Below are positions 38,398-48,064 of a DNA stretch of 64,000 bases, one piece after another. How positions within the stretch are numbered: the first letter of the stretch is position 1; every line of letters begins with the position of its first letter. The notes under the pieces are model-generated. The model saw only the letters and a list, made by a program, of their open reading frames with translations, had not been told where the DNA came from and made no database searches. The stretch covers positions 1-64,000 of the forward strand of contig JAXLQP010000006.1 in assembly GCA_046331565.1 (NCBI GenBank), in the 5' to 3' direction. This DNA comes from DASRDU01 sp046331565. Lineage in GTDB: Bacteria > Acidobacteriota > Blastocatellia > RBC074. A program made the translations under genes and the position numbers.

Positions 38398-38501
38398 CAG
38401 AAAATCAAAGGGCAGAAATCAAAAGGCAGAAGGTCAGCGTCTGTTTCGGCTCTGAATTTGTTCTGTTTCACTTTTGATTTCTGTCCTTTGCCTTTTGATT
38501 T
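38398..38501. repeat. Inverted repeat of AAAGGCAGAAATC-type words
   Basis: Tandem words at 38398-38433 are mirrored, with small differences, by the complementary words at 38471-38501. It fills the 110-nt gap between two minus-strand genes and resembles in design the other tandem-word palindromes of the window. Confidence 0.7.
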
Positions 38502-38506
38502 ATCGC

Positions 38507-39364
38507 TCACGTTTCCAGCGCGAACGGATTGAAGTTGGTGTCGCGGTCGTAATAGTCCTCGTTCTCGATGCGCTTCAGAAAGTTGACGATGCGATAAGTG
38601 ATCGGAGTCATCAGGACTTCCCAGCCGACTTTCATCAGATAGTTGTTGCGCATCACCATGGTGGTTTCGTGCCAGTCCCAGCCGGTGATGCTGAGGCTCG
38701 TGCCGAGGATGACCAGGTTGAAGCCGAGAAAGGCGAGCGGATAAAAAAGCAGCGAATCAACCGCTTCGCCCGCGATGGTTGAGCCAATCGTGCGCACCCA
38801 CAGAAAGCGGCCTTCGGTGCCGATCTTGAGTTTGGCCAGCACAAAAGAGTTCGCAAATTCACCGGCCCAGAAGGCAATCAGCGAAGCCAGCGCAATACGC
38901 GGCGTCTGACCGAAAATCTGGCGATAGGCTTCCTGCAACGGCCAGTCCTTTGCCGGTGGCATCGCCACGATAATGGTGCTCATCAGCGAAGCAAAAACGA
39001 GCGCGCCAAAACCGGCCCAGATCACGCGCCGCGAACGGGCGTAACCATAAACTTCGGTCAGAATGTCACCGAACAGATAGCTGATCGGGAAGAACAGGAC
39101 TCCGGTGCCGAAGGTGAAATTGCCAATGGTCGTGCGCTTGCTGACGCCGATGATGTTGGAACACAGCAGCACCGTCACAAAGGCGGCCATAACCAGATCG
39201 TAATATTTATAGCGTCGCCCGGAGTGCGGTGCTGAAGAATCAGCAGGATTCAATGGCCGGTTATTTTCTGATTCAGTGGCAGAGGCTCTGACTGCGGCTT
39301 CAGCTTCCACTTGATAATCCTTTCGGGTAATGGGCATCTGGTCGCGCCTCATAAAGGGCAGCAT
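38507..39364 (-). CDS. Queuosine precursor transporter (QPTR/YhhQ family)
   Basis: 285 residues. It is a six-TM vitamin-uptake-like transporter importing queuine precursors such as preQ0/preQ1. Features: YDLVMAAFVTVLLCSNIIGVS, GTGVLFFPISYLFGDILTEVYGYARSRRVIWAGF, ASLIAFWAGEFANSFVLAKLK, RTIGSTIAGEAVDSLLFYPLAF. The soluble N-terminal ~45 residues are extra; starts at 39337 or 39364 are both possible. No queuosine gene is nearby. Confidence 0.9.
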   Translation of the reverse strand: MLPFMRRDQMPITRKDYQVEAEAAVRASATESENNRPLNPADSSAPHSGRRYKYYDLVMAAFVTVLLCSNIIGVSKRTTIGNFTFGTGVLFFPISYLFGDILTEVYGYARSRRVIWAGFGALVFASLMSTIIVAMPPAKDWPLQEAYRQIFGQTPRIALASLIAFWAGEFANSFVLAKLKIGTEGRFLWVRTIGSTIAGEAVDSLLFYPLAFLGFNLVILGTSLSITGWDWHETTMVMRNNYLMKVGWEVLMTPITYRIVNFLKRIENEDYYDRDTNFNPFALET

Positions 39365-39392
39365 CTTCGTTTTCAGCCGGACAGGATGATTA

Positions 39393-39977
39393 CTATCCCG
39401 CAGGCGCGACGCTTTTCAAACCCAGTTCCTCCTGAATCTCGCGCAGCGCGGCAATGACGAACGCACAGTGTTCATCAAATTCCAGCCCCAGCTCCTTCGC
39501 GCCGTTCCACAGATCATCACGATTGACCGTGCGGGCAAAGGCCTTGTCCTTCATGCGCTTTCTGACCGATGAAGGTTCGAGCGTGTCAAAGCTCTTGTCA
39601 GGCCGCACGAGCGCGCACGCCGTCAGAAAGCCGCACAATTCATCAGTGGCGAACAATGCGTGTTCCATCAGGCTTTCGCGCCTGACGCCCGTGTAATCGG
39701 CGTGCGAGAGAATCGCGCGAATGATTCTTTCAGGATAGCCCCGCTCGCGCAGCACTTCAGAGCCAAGCTGCGGATGGCGCTGATCGGGGTAGCGTTCGTA
39801 ATCATAATCGTGCAGCAGCCCGACAAGTCCCCACTCATCTTCGTTCCCGCCGTATTTGCGGGCACAGGCGCGCATCGCATATTCAACGGCGCGGGCATGT
39901 TTGCGCAGGCTTTCGCTCTGCGTCCATTCGCATAATAACTGCCAGGCTTCTTCGCGGGTCGGGATGGATTCAGTCAT
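39393..39977 (-). CDS. HD-domain phosphohydrolase
   Basis: 194 residues. The HD metal site is His27 (LRKHARAVE), His56-Asp57 (LLHDYDYE), with further His in ILSHADYTG and Asp in ATDELCG. The substrate, probably a nucleotide or other phosphate ester, cannot be named. ATG 39977 overlaps the stop of the YhcG gene by 8 nt (ATGACTGA), so translation is coupled. Confidence 0.85.
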   Translation of the reverse strand: MTESIPTREEAWQLLCEWTQSESLRKHARAVEYAMRACARKYGGNEDEWGLVGLLHDYDYERYPDQRHPQLGSEVLRERGYPERIIRAILSHADYTGVRRESLMEHALFATDELCGFLTACALVRPDKSFDTLEPSSVRKRMKDKAFARTVNRDDLWNGAKELGLEFDEHCAFVIAALREIQEELGLKSVAPAG

Positions 39978-41007
39978 GGGTATTCTCTTCGTCAATTCCG
40001 GTCAGCAGGCGCACGATCTGTTCCGGCGAGGGAAACTGCCCCTGCAATTCCGCGGGCAGCCGGTTTACGATCCGGTACGTGCCAATGCCAATGGGTTTGT
40101 TCGATTCACGGAGCGCATATTCCACCGTGATGCGATCTTTCGTGCGACACAGAATAATGCCGATGGATGGATTTTCTTCAGGCAGCCGTACCTGATCATC
40201 CAGCACGGCCAGATAAAACTGCATTTTGCCCACATGTTCGGGCTGAAATTCTTCGTTTTTCAGCTCAATTGCCACGAGCGCCCTGAGCAGGCGATGAAAC
40301 AGCAGCAGGTCAATGAAATATTCCCTGCCGCTGAGTTCGAGGCGATACTGGCTGCCGATGAAAGTGAACATCCCTCCCATTTCACGCAGGAATGATTCGA
40401 CCTTGCCGAGCAGCGCCTGTTCCAGTTGCCGCTCGTTATATTGGTCACCCAGGTCGAGGAAATCAAATGTGTATTCATCTTTGACGGCCAGCTTTGCCTG
40501 CTGACGCGCCGCTTCAGCGACCGTCTGCTCGAAATTTGTCTGACTGAGCAGCGTCTTTTCGTAAGTCTGCTTGTCGAGATGATGCAGCAGCGCATTCTTC
40601 GACCAGCCGTACTTGCGCGTCAGGCGGATGTAGAACTCGCGCTGCAGGGCGTCGTCACATCTGCTCATAATAAGCAGGTTATGGCTCCAACTGATTTCTC
40701 CAACCAGTGGTTGGAGTTTTTGATTGTCTTTATAGGTTGAGTAAAACTGCCGCATATACCAGAGGTTCTGTACGGAGAATCCTCTGAGGCCGGGGAACTC
40801 TTTCTGCAAGTCTCCGGACAAAGTTTCGACGACAGCTTTTCCCCGTGTTTTGCCTTTCTGTCGCTCGACAATAATTCGGCCAACATCCCAATACAAAGCG
40901 ACGAGTTCCTTGTTGACGGCCCTGAGCGCGGCGTGCTGCGCGGTGCGGATGCGCTCTTTGATTTCGGTCAGCAGTTTTGCGTAATCGTTCTGAGTCAGTT
41001 TGCTCAT
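39970..41007 (-). CDS. YhcG/DUF1016 family PD-(D/E)XK nuclease (second copy)
   Basis: 345 residues. N-domain LYWDVGRIIVERQKGKTRGKAVVETLSGDLQKEFPGLRGFSVQNLWYMRQFY, nuclease domain FTFIGSQYRLELSGREYFIDLLLFHRLLRALVAIELKN with Asp and ExK. It is distinct enough from the first copy (32747-33880) to be an old paralogue or separate acquisition. Its 3' end overlaps the HD hydrolase start by 8 nt. Confidence 0.9.
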   Translation of the reverse strand: MSKLTQNDYAKLLTEIKERIRTAQHAALRAVNKELVALYWDVGRIIVERQKGKTRGKAVVETLSGDLQKEFPGLRGFSVQNLWYMRQFYSTYKDNQKLQPLVGEISWSHNLLIMSRCDDALQREFYIRLTRKYGWSKNALLHHLDKQTYEKTLLSQTNFEQTVAEAARQQAKLAVKDEYTFDFLDLGDQYNERQLEQALLGKVESFLREMGGMFTFIGSQYRLELSGREYFIDLLLFHRLLRALVAIELKNEEFQPEHVGKMQFYLAVLDDQVRLPEENPSIGIILCRTKDRITVEYALRESNKPIGIGTYRIVNRLPAELQGQFPSPEQIVRLLTGIDEENTHD

Positions 41008-41154
41008 CGGGTATTCCTCCGTGTTCTGGTGACTGTGGCTGATGACAGTCTGTTTAAGGCAGGTTGTCGTGCCGATTGTTGAGGTGGATCAGAAACAACG
41101 CCCTGGCTGAAGGGCTGAGACGGAACTGCAACAGAATAAGAATAATCTGCCACT

Positions 41155-41200
41155 GCGAGTACGAATGGTCGGAGCTTTCCTGATGGCCATTCGTACTCGC
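41155..41200. repeat. Palindromic hairpin
   Basis: GCGAGTACGAATGG (41155-41168) and its exact complement at 41187-41200, loop 18 nt. It lies between the M48 protease and YhcG genes and shares GTA-GAAT-type words with the 40-bp hairpin at 62821. Confidence 0.85.
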
Positions 41201-41216
41201 GGTGAAGAACTGCCTG

Positions 41217-42644
41217 TTATCCGGCGAACCGGATGCTGCCGAGCAGTTGCTGGAAGGCGTTGCTGTAAGCCTGCGCTTCGTCCACCGGTGAAATCAGGAC
41301 GACATAAAACAGTTTGCCGTTTGGCAGAATCGTCGTGACGATGACATCGCGTTCCTGCCGCCCGGTGATCGGTGACAGGCCGCCAACGGGTGTGTAAAGC
41401 GCCGTCAGGCCGCCGATTTCGGTCTGCTTCGGATTGTCGAGCGGCTGCATTTCGGGATTGTCGCGCAACTGCATTTTGATGAAGGCGGTGTGAAGCTGAC
41501 CGGCGTCGCTGCCTTCAACCGGCAGCGCGCCGACAAAGACTCCGTGCGTGACGACGAGGCCGTTGTCAGTGCGGCCAGCCGCGCCCTGCGGAGCAAAGAC
41601 CAGCGTTTCGCCGTCAGTGACCTGCTGCCAGTTGGACGGAATCGCAATCTGATACGACCGGTCCGGCGCGGTCAGCACGGCCATTTGTGACGAAGGCAGC
41701 GGCGGACGGGCGACTTCGGTCGGCGGCGCCTGGCGCGCAAGCTGTTTTGACCCGCCTGCGGGCAGGCCGCGCAGCCTGGCGCGAATCTGCTGAAAGGCCT
41801 GAGTATCGGTAATCGCGTTCGGCGCAACGCTCAGTTTCGGCGCCAGTTCATTGAGATATTTGACGCGATTGCCCGGATCAGGGTGATCGCTCAGCATCTC
41901 AGGCGGGCGCGGGCCGCCCATTTTCAGCAGCGTTTCAAAGAATCCGGCCATCGCCGCCGGATTGTAACCGGCTGAAGCCATGATTTCGGCTCCGGTGATG
42001 TCGGCTTCCTTTTCAGCGGTGCGCCCGAATTTCAGAAACGCCAGGTTGAGCGCGCCGCCGCCAAGCATTCCGATCAACTGACCAGACAGGCCGCCTGAAT
42101 CGTCGCGTGAACTGAGGATGGCGGCGGCAATCTGCAAACCCTTTTCGGCAATCACCTGCTGTGTCATCTGATGCGTGCCGTGACGCAGCGCGGCGTGGCT
42201 GATTTCGTGGGCCATCACGCCTGCCAGTTCGGCTTCGTTCTTTGCGGCTTCGATGGCACCGCGATTGACGTAAAGAAAACCGCCGGGCAGCGCAAAGGCG
42301 TTGACCTCTTTCGTGTCCACCACCCTGAACTGATAGGGGAACTTTTCTCCGGGCGCTTTGGCGGCGAGTTTTGCGCCGATGGCACGGATGTAATTCTGCA
42401 CTTCGTTATCGGGCAGCATGCGCATCTGGCGCTCAATCTGCGCGGCGTTCTGTTTGCCGATGGCCACGTCCTGCTGCGGCGACATCAGGTTGAAGCCGGG
42501 CCTGAACTGCGGCGCCTGTTTCTGCCCCGGTACGCCAACCCGGTCGCTGCCTGAGCGGCAGCCTGACAGCAACAGATTGCAGGCCAGCGCAAGCGCCATC
42601 AGCGCGACGAGTGCGCGGCGACCTCTTTTTCGGTATGTGAGCAT
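41217..42644 (-). CDS. M48-family metalloprotease lipoprotein
   Basis: 475 residues. Lipobox LLSGC (Cys29) anchors it to a membrane. The zinc site HEISH is at 146-150, with the third ligand probably in the EKEADITG motif, as in BepA/LoiP. Residues ~325-475 form a C-terminal domain without catalytic motifs (SYQIAIPSNWQQVTDGE). Family role: outer-membrane protein quality control. GGAGGGAAAGGA gives a strong ribosome binding site. Confidence 0.92.
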   Translation of the reverse strand: MLTYRKRGRRALVALMALALACNLLLSGCRSGSDRVGVPGQKQAPQFRPGFNLMSPQQDVAIGKQNAAQIERQMRMLPDNEVQNYIRAIGAKLAAKAPGEKFPYQFRVVDTKEVNAFALPGGFLYVNRGAIEAAKNEAELAGVMAHEISHAALRHGTHQMTQQVIAEKGLQIAAAILSSRDDSGGLSGQLIGMLGGGALNLAFLKFGRTAEKEADITGAEIMASAGYNPAAMAGFFETLLKMGGPRPPEMLSDHPDPGNRVKYLNELAPKLSVAPNAITDTQAFQQIRARLRGLPAGGSKQLARQAPPTEVARPPLPSSQMAVLTAPDRSYQIAIPSNWQQVTDGETLVFAPQGAAGRTDNGLVVTHGVFVGALPVEGSDAGQLHTAFIKMQLRDNPEMQPLDNPKQTEIGGLTALYTPVGGLSPITGRQERDVIVTTILPNGKLFYVVLISPVDEAQAYSNAFQQLLGSIRFAG

Positions 42645-42707
42645 TCCTTTCCCTCCTGCATTGATGATACTGCATGTCTGACGACTTTCCGGGCTGGCGG
42701 GGGGAAA

Positions 42708-43307
42708 TCAGTCTGTGGTGTAACCTTTCGCCTGATTGCCAAGAGATTTCGAGAGGATGATGATCTGTTCCAGATCAATCCTGGCGCGGCGGGCCTGATC
42801 GGTATCAAAGACGCGGCGGTTCTGATGCACCGGATTATGCGCAAACGCATAAATCAGCCGCGCCAGCCGGTGAATGGACTGATCGAACTTTTTTGAATTA
42901 TCCAGCGGCTCGCGGCTTTCGCGCACCGGTTCGTCGAGTTCGCCCAGCACAACGAGCGCGCGCAGGTTGCGGGCGTGCTTGTTGATGGCGCGGGCATATT
43001 TTTCCAGCTTGTCCGGTTTGAGCGTGCGCGCTTCGTGTTCGTTGCGCAGGGCATAACCGGTGTTCTGAAGCCCGGTGAAGTTACGCGAAAACTCCGCGCG
43101 CGCCTGTTCCTTCTCGCGGTCAAGGCCGGGAGCCTTTTGCGGATGTGCCCGCAACGGCTGCGGCTGACCCGTGACATCAGCGCTCAGCCGGACGGGCTGA
43201 GCAGAAAATGAAATCGCCCGCATTTGTTCCAGGCCATCGCTCATCGCGGCGACCATCAGAGTCAGGCAGGCAGGGATGTAAATCAGAAGACTGCTGGCAC
43301 TGTGCAT
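42708..43307 (-). CDS. Exported protein of unknown function
   Basis: 199 residues. The N-terminus is hydrophobic (SSLLIYIPACLTLMVAAM), a signal peptide or anchor. The rest is helical and basic (REKEQARAEFSRNFTGLQNTGYALRNEHEARTL, YARAINKHARNLRALVVLGEL). I do not recognise the family. It is 63 nt upstream of the M48 gene in the same direction and may be co-transcribed. Confidence 0.65.
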   Translation of the reverse strand: MHSASSLLIYIPACLTLMVAAMSDGLEQMRAISFSAQPVRLSADVTGQPQPLRAHPQKAPGLDREKEQARAEFSRNFTGLQNTGYALRNEHEARTLKPDKLEKYARAINKHARNLRALVVLGELDEPVRESREPLDNSKKFDQSIHRLARLIYAFAHNPVHQNRRVFDTDQARRARIDLEQIIILSKSLGNQAKGYTTD

Positions 43308-43479
43308 GGCTTTCGATCATCCGGGAACAGGTCACTGATGGCAGTGCGGGCACGGAGTATAGCAGTTTCAAAACTTCATGAGAACGGCACAGTACCGGCG
43401 CGACAGAAGCTTTTCAGCGCGGGCAAAAGGCTGTGCTATAAAAGCCTCAGTGGTGAAAGCTTCAGCAGGGACAAACGAC

Positions 43480-43863
43480 ATGAATAAAGTACTCCTCGTG
43501 GGAATGGGCGGTTTTGCCGGTTCGATTCTGCGCTATCTGCTGAGCGGATGGGTGCAGCAGTGGATGAAAAGCGTCGAATTTCCGTGGGGCACGCTGGCCG
43601 TCAACCTGCTCGGCTGTCTGGTCATTGGCCTGCTGGCGCAACTCGCTGAAACGCGCGGAGTGATGACGGCAGAAATGCGTGCGCTGGTCTTTATTGGCGT
43701 GCTGGGCGGGTTCACTACTTTTTCAAGCTTTGGCAATGAAACGATCAGCCTGTGGCGCACGGGCGAAATGCTGTGGGCCGGAGCCAACATTGCGGCTCAT
43801 CTGGTTTTCGGACTCGGCGCCGTGTGGCTGGGTCGCGTGCTGGCTGACCTGATCTGGAGGTAA
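43480..43863 (+). CDS. crcB: Fluoride channel FluC/CrcB
   Basis: 127 residues, four TMs. Signature residues: WGTLAVNLLGC (conserved Asn) and GVLGGFTTFSSFGNE (the Phe-box and TTFS). It exports fluoride as a dual-topology dimer. ATG 43480 gives the standard N-terminus. The upstream 170 nt show no recognisable crcB-motif (fluoride) riboswitch. Followed 5 nt later by DUF190. Confidence 0.94.
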   Translation: MNKVLLVGMGGFAGSILRYLLSGWVQQWMKSVEFPWGTLAVNLLGCLVIGLLAQLAETRGVMTAEMRALVFIGVLGGFTTFSSFGNETISLWRTGEMLWAGANIAAHLVFGLGAVWLGRVLADLIWR

Positions 43864-43868
43864 CTGAT

Positions 43869-44207
43869 ATGACGCTGCCGGAAGACGGTTGTCTGTTGCG
43901 CATCTTTATCGGTGAAAGCGACAAATGCGACGGTCATCTGCTCTATGAATGGATCGTCATCAGGGCGCGTGAGGAAGGGCTGGCCGGAGCGACGGTCATG
44001 CGCGGTCTGATGGGCTTCGGTGCGCACAGCCGGTTGCATTCATTCAGGATTGAACGGCTGTCGCAGGATTTGCCGGTGGTGATTGAAATCGTTGACCGCC
44101 GCGAAAAGCTCGAACAGTTTCTGGCGCTGATTGAAGACAAAATCAGCGAAGGTCTGGCCACGCTGGAAAGAGCCGAGATTCGCTTTTACCGCAGCGGCAG
44201 GCTCTGA
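43869..44207 (+). CDS. DUF190 protein, FluC partner
   Basis: 112 residues, PII-like ferredoxin-type fold (LLRIFIGESDKCDGHLLYEWIVIRAREEGLAGATVMRGLMGFGAHS). DUF190 genes are frequent neighbours of crcB, and a regulatory role is assumed. Two-gene operon with the channel. Confidence 0.9.
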   Translation: MTLPEDGCLLRIFIGESDKCDGHLLYEWIVIRAREEGLAGATVMRGLMGFGAHSRLHSFRIERLSQDLPVVIEIVDRREKLEQFLALIEDKISEGLATLERAEIRFYRSGRL

Positions 44208-44239
44208 AAATGCAGGCTCAGGCGCGCGGTCGGCCTGAC

Positions 44240-44268
44240 TTGACGAATCAGGGTCGAGTCAGTATTAT
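44240..44268 (+). promoter_or_regulatory. Sigma-70-type promoter upstream of tRNA-Glu
   Basis: TTGACG (44240-44245), 17-bp spacer, TATTAT (44263-44268). The start would be about 90 nt before the tRNA. Confidence 0.7.
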
Positions 44269-44356
44269 CTCGCCTTCGTGCAAGCCGCCCGAAGTTGCCT
44301 GTGTCGCGTGCTTCACCTGAGCAGGCTGTTTTATTCAGGGTTTGCCGGATTCATTG

Positions 44357-44441
<85 letters not shown>

Positions 44442-44764
44442 CAGGATCGAAGAAAAGCGGGTGATTCTGGTCTTCATCAACCACAGTCACCCGCTTTTCT
44501 GTTTCCCGCCCGCGATCTCAACAGCCCTTCACCAGCATCGTCAAACGTGGCAGCGTGTTGATGTATCGGACTGATTTTTCATCAAATCCTCCGTCAGGCA
44601 GAGCGGACATAGTAATCTCAAATCGTTTGGGTTAACCTTGCTGCATTCCCGACAAGTGATGAACAAGACCGGTAATAAATTAACCGGCGCGATTGATTGC
44701 TGCCATCAGCTACGCTCATCTTTGCTACCGGCCAGGAAGTGGTTACATCATCAGGGGTGTGCTT
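44442..44764. other. tRNA terminator and leader of the histidine kinase gene
   Basis: AGAAAAGCGGGTGA (44451-44464) pairs perfectly with 44487-44500, followed by GTTT: terminator of the tRNA. The remaining ~260 nt show no gene. A short CCGGTAAT/ATTAACCGG near-palindrome sits near 44670-44690. AGGGGTG precedes the kinase ATG. Confidence 0.75.
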
Positions 44765-47700
44765 ATGCAGATCGGCACTGAGTCCATCTCACCGGTCAGG
44801 CTCCGCAGGCTGCGGCAGACCGCAGGCGCTGTTGTTGCGACTGCGAGCGTGCTTGTCCTGTGCGGCTGGCTCTTTCACATCACCGTTCTCAAAAGCGTGC
44901 TGCCCCATCTGGTGACGATGAAGGCCAACACGGCGGTCTGCCTTCTGCTGGCCGGACTCGCGCTCTGGTTGTGGCCGGAAAGGAATGACAGCCTCTGGCG
45001 TCAGCATGTGGTTGCGGGTTGCGCCGTGCTGATTGCGCTCATCGGGTTGCTGACGCTGGCCGAGTACGGCGCGGGGCCTGACTTCGGCATTGACGAACTG
45101 CTCTTTCGTGACCTCCCGCCTTCGCCAGCCACGTCCTTTCCCGGCAGGATGGGGCCGCACACCGCGCTCAATCACGTCCTCATCGGTTCGGCGCTGCTGC
45201 TGGCGCGCTCGTCCGGGCGAGGAGCCTGGCTGTCGCAACTCTTCGCGCTGCTCTCCGGGCTGATCGCGTTCATCGTCTTCGTCGGCTATCTCTACAGCCT
45301 GACTCAGTTCATCGGCTTCGTCTCTTACGGGAGTATGGGGCTGCACACGTCACTGTGCTTCCTTGTTCTCGCTCTCGGTCTGCTGTCGCTGCGTCCTGCG
45401 GATGGAGTGATGCGACTGGCGATGAATCCGGGGCTGGCCGGAGTTGTGCTGCGTCGTCTGCTGCCGCTGACGAGTCTTGTGCTGCTGGCGCTGAGCTGGC
45501 TCATTCAGCAGGGCCGGGCCGCCGGTTTTTACGGGGTGGAATGGAGCGCGCCACTGATGGTGGTCACCGGGATTGTGGTGATGTCGCCCCTGATCTGGTG
45601 GACGGCGCTCGCGCTTGCCCGGCTGGAAGCCGCGCGGGAGCGGGCCGTGGGCGAAGAGCTTACCGAACGCAGACACGCCGAAGAAGCCCTGCGCGAATCG
45701 GAGCAGCGCTTCCGCCAGCTCTTTGAGACGATGGATGAAGGCTACTGCGTCATCGAAGTGATCTTCGACGAGCAGCAGCAGCCGGTTGATTACCGCTTTC
45801 TCGAAATCAACCCGGCCTTTGAGCGACAGACCGGCATCAGGGATGCCAGGGGCAGGCTGATGCGCGAAATCGCGCCGAACCACGAACAATACTGGTTCAA
45901 TATTTATGGCCGCATTGCACTCACTGGCGAAACGCTTCGTTTCGAGAATCCGGCAGCCGCCCTGGGACGCTATTACGATGTCTGCGCCTTTCGCGTCGGC
46001 CCTGCCGAATTGCATCGCGTCGGCATTGTTTTCAACGACATCACCGAACGCCGTCAGACCGAAAACAGAGTGCGGGAACTGCTGGCCCGACTTGAAAGCC
46101 TCATTACCTACGCGCCGGTCGGAATTGCGCTCTTTGATCCGGAACTGCGATACCTGTCCGTGAATGACCGCGTTGCGCTGATGGACGGCATTCCGAAGGA
46201 AGCGTACCCGGGCAGAATGGTGAGCGAACTGCTGCCTGAAATCGGCCCGCAGATCGAGTCCCGGCTGCGGCAGGTCAGGGACACCGGCCAGGCGGTGGTT
46301 GACCTGGAAGTGTCCGGCGCAACACCGGCCCGGCCCGGCCAGCAGCGGCACTGGATTGCCAGTTACTACCCGGTGCGCACGGCTGACAACATCCTGCTCG
46401 GCATTGGCGCGATTACTCTCGAAATCACCGAAGAGAAACAGGCACAGGAGGCGCTGCGCGAAAACGAGGAACGCTATCGCATCGCCCTCGAAGGCTCGCC
46501 GGTGGTTGTCTTCACCTGTGACCGCGAGTTGCGGTTTACCTGGGTTTACAATTCGCTGCTGCCCGTCACAGACCTGCGCCTGATTCTCGGCAGGCGCGAT
46601 GATGAAATCCTTCCGCCTGAAGCAGTGCGTGAACTGGTGGAAATCAAACGGCGCGTGCTGGACGGGGGAAAGGGCGAGCGGTGCGAAGTCTGTGTCCCAT
46701 TCAATGGCCACAGGTATTACTTCGATTACAAGACCGAACCGCTGCGCGATGCAACGGGAGCCATCAGCGGCCTGCGTGGCGCGGCCTGGGACATTTCTGA
46801 ACGCAAACGCGCCGAAGCCGAACGTGAGTTCCTGCTGGCTCAGGAGCAGGAACTGCGCGCCAAAGCCGAAGCGGCCACGCGCTCCAAGGATGAATTCCTC
46901 TCGGTCGTTTCGCACGAACTGCGCAATCCGCTCAATTCCATTCTCGGCTACACGCGGCTGGCGCGTGCGCAGGCCAGCGATGCGGCGACGGTCGTTCATT
47001 ATTGCGACATCATCGAACGCAGCGCGAGGATGCAGCAGCAGCTTATTGAAGACCTGCTCGATACGGCCCGCATCATCAGCGGCAAGCTGAAAATCGAGGC
47101 TGCGCCCACTGATCTGCGTTTCGTGCTGGAAGAGGCGCTCTCGGTCGTGCGGCCCGCTGCTGAGGCTCAGAAGATTAACCTCATCGCCCGGCTCGGTGAT
47201 GAACCGGTGATGGTCATCGGCGATGCCGCCCGGTTGCGGCAGATCGCTTGGAACCTGCTCCAGAACGCGATCAAATTCACGCCCGAAGGCGGGCGCATCG
47301 AACTGCGCCTGGAGCGGGACTCCGAACAGGCCCGCATCATCGTCAGTGATTCGGGCAAAGGCATTGAACCGGAATTTCTGCCGCATCTGTTTGAACGATT
47401 CAGTCAGCACGATATGTCGCACACCCGGCGACACGGCGGCCTGGGCCTCGGCCTCGCGCTGGTCAGGGAACTGGTCGAACTGCACAGCGGCCTGATTACA
47501 GCCGCCAGCGCCGGAGCCGGGCAGGGCGCCACCTTCACCGTCACGCTGCCATTACAGTCAGCCGAGTTCATCGCGCCGCAGTCATCGGTGCGAGCGGTCG
47601 CCAAAGCGCACACCGGGCCGCAGGCTTTGCCGCTCGATAATCTGCCGCGACTGGACGGCGTGCGCGTGCTGGTGGTGGATGATCAGGAGGAAGCGCGGTT

Positions 47701-48064
47701 GCTGGTGTCGAAGATCCTTGATGAATGGGGCGCAGCAGCTCTGACCGCCGCTTCCGGTCACGAAGCCCTGGCACTGCTGAGCGTGCATCAATTCGACGTG
47801 CTGGTTTGTGACATTACCATGCCGGATGAGGATGGCTATGAGGTGCTGAGTCGCATCCGCGACCTTGAAGCGCAGCGGGGGATTTCCCCTGCCGCGCGCC
47901 TTCCGGCCATTGCGCTGACGGCTCTGAGCCGTGCTGAAGATCGTCGCCGCGCGCTCACAGCAGGCTTTCAGATGCACCTTGCCAAACCGGTCGAACCGGC
48001 GGAACTGATCGTGGTCATTGCCAGCATCACCCGCCACCGCCTGCGCGGAGCAACGGTGGACTGA
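44765..48064 (+). CDS. Hybrid sensor histidine kinase with N-terminal membrane sensor, three PAS domains and receiver
   Basis: 1099 residues. About eight TMs (~20-285) resemble MASE-type sensors. Three PAS regions follow (~305-440, 445-570, 575-690), e.g. QRFRQLFETMDEGYCVIEV and ERYRIALEGSPVVVFTC. HisKA has the phospho-acceptor His717 (VVSHELRNPLNSILGY), then HATPase_c (NLLQNAIKFTPEGG, DSGKGIEPEF, GGLGLGLALV) and a receiver with Asp1016 (VLVCDITMPDEDG). No output domain, so it signals through phosphotransfer. ATG 44765 has AGGGG upstream. It is the only gene between tRNA-Glu and its decayed copy. Long antisense open frames are composition artefacts. Confidence 0.93.
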   Translation: MQIGTESISPVRLRRLRQTAGAVVATASVLVLCGWLFHITVLKSVLPHLVTMKANTAVCLLLAGLALWLWPERNDSLWRQHVVAGCAVLIALIGLLTLAEYGAGPDFGIDELLFRDLPPSPATSFPGRMGPHTALNHVLIGSALLLARSSGRGAWLSQLFALLSGLIAFIVFVGYLYSLTQFIGFVSYGSMGLHTSLCFLVLALGLLSLRPADGVMRLAMNPGLAGVVLRRLLPLTSLVLLALSWLIQQGRAAGFYGVEWSAPLMVVTGIVVMSPLIWWTALALARLEAARERAVGEELTERRHAEEALRESEQRFRQLFETMDEGYCVIEVIFDEQQQPVDYRFLEINPAFERQTGIRDARGRLMREIAPNHEQYWFNIYGRIALTGETLRFENPAAALGRYYDVCAFRVGPAELHRVGIVFNDITERRQTENRVRELLARLESLITYAPVGIALFDPELRYLSVNDRVALMDGIPKEAYPGRMVSELLPEIGPQIESRLRQVRDTGQAVVDLEVSGATPARPGQQRHWIASYYPVRTADNILLGIGAITLEITEEKQAQEALRENEERYRIALEGSPVVVFTCDRELRFTWVYNSLLPVTDLRLILGRRDDEILPPEAVRELVEIKRRVLDGGKGERCEVCVPFNGHRYYFDYKTEPLRDATGAISGLRGAAWDISERKRAEAEREFLLAQEQELRAKAEAATRSKDEFLSVVSHELRNPLNSILGYTRLARAQASDAATVVHYCDIIERSARMQQQLIEDLLDTARIISGKLKIEAAPTDLRFVLEEALSVVRPAAEAQKINLIARLGDEPVMVIGDAARLRQIAWNLLQNAIKFTPEGGRIELRLERDSEQARIIVSDSGKGIEPEFLPHLFERFSQHDMSHTRRHGGLGLGLALVRELVELHSGLITAASAGAGQGATFTVTLPLQSAEFIAPQSSVRAVAKAHTGPQALPLDNLPRLDGVRVLVVDDQEEARLLVSKILDEWGAAALTAASGHEALALLSVHQFDVLVCDITMPDEDGYEVLSRIRDLEAQRGISPAARLPAIALTALSRAEDRRRALTAGFQMHLAKPVEPAELIVVIASITRHRLRGATVD

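Noticed and set aside
43308..43479. Fluoride riboswitch upstream of crcB
   Set aside because: The conserved crcB-motif start and pseudoknot sequences are not visible.
45350..47485. 711-codon open frame on the minus strand
   Set aside because: It is antisense to the well-supported hybrid kinase, has no domain and arises from codon bias of a GC-rich gene.
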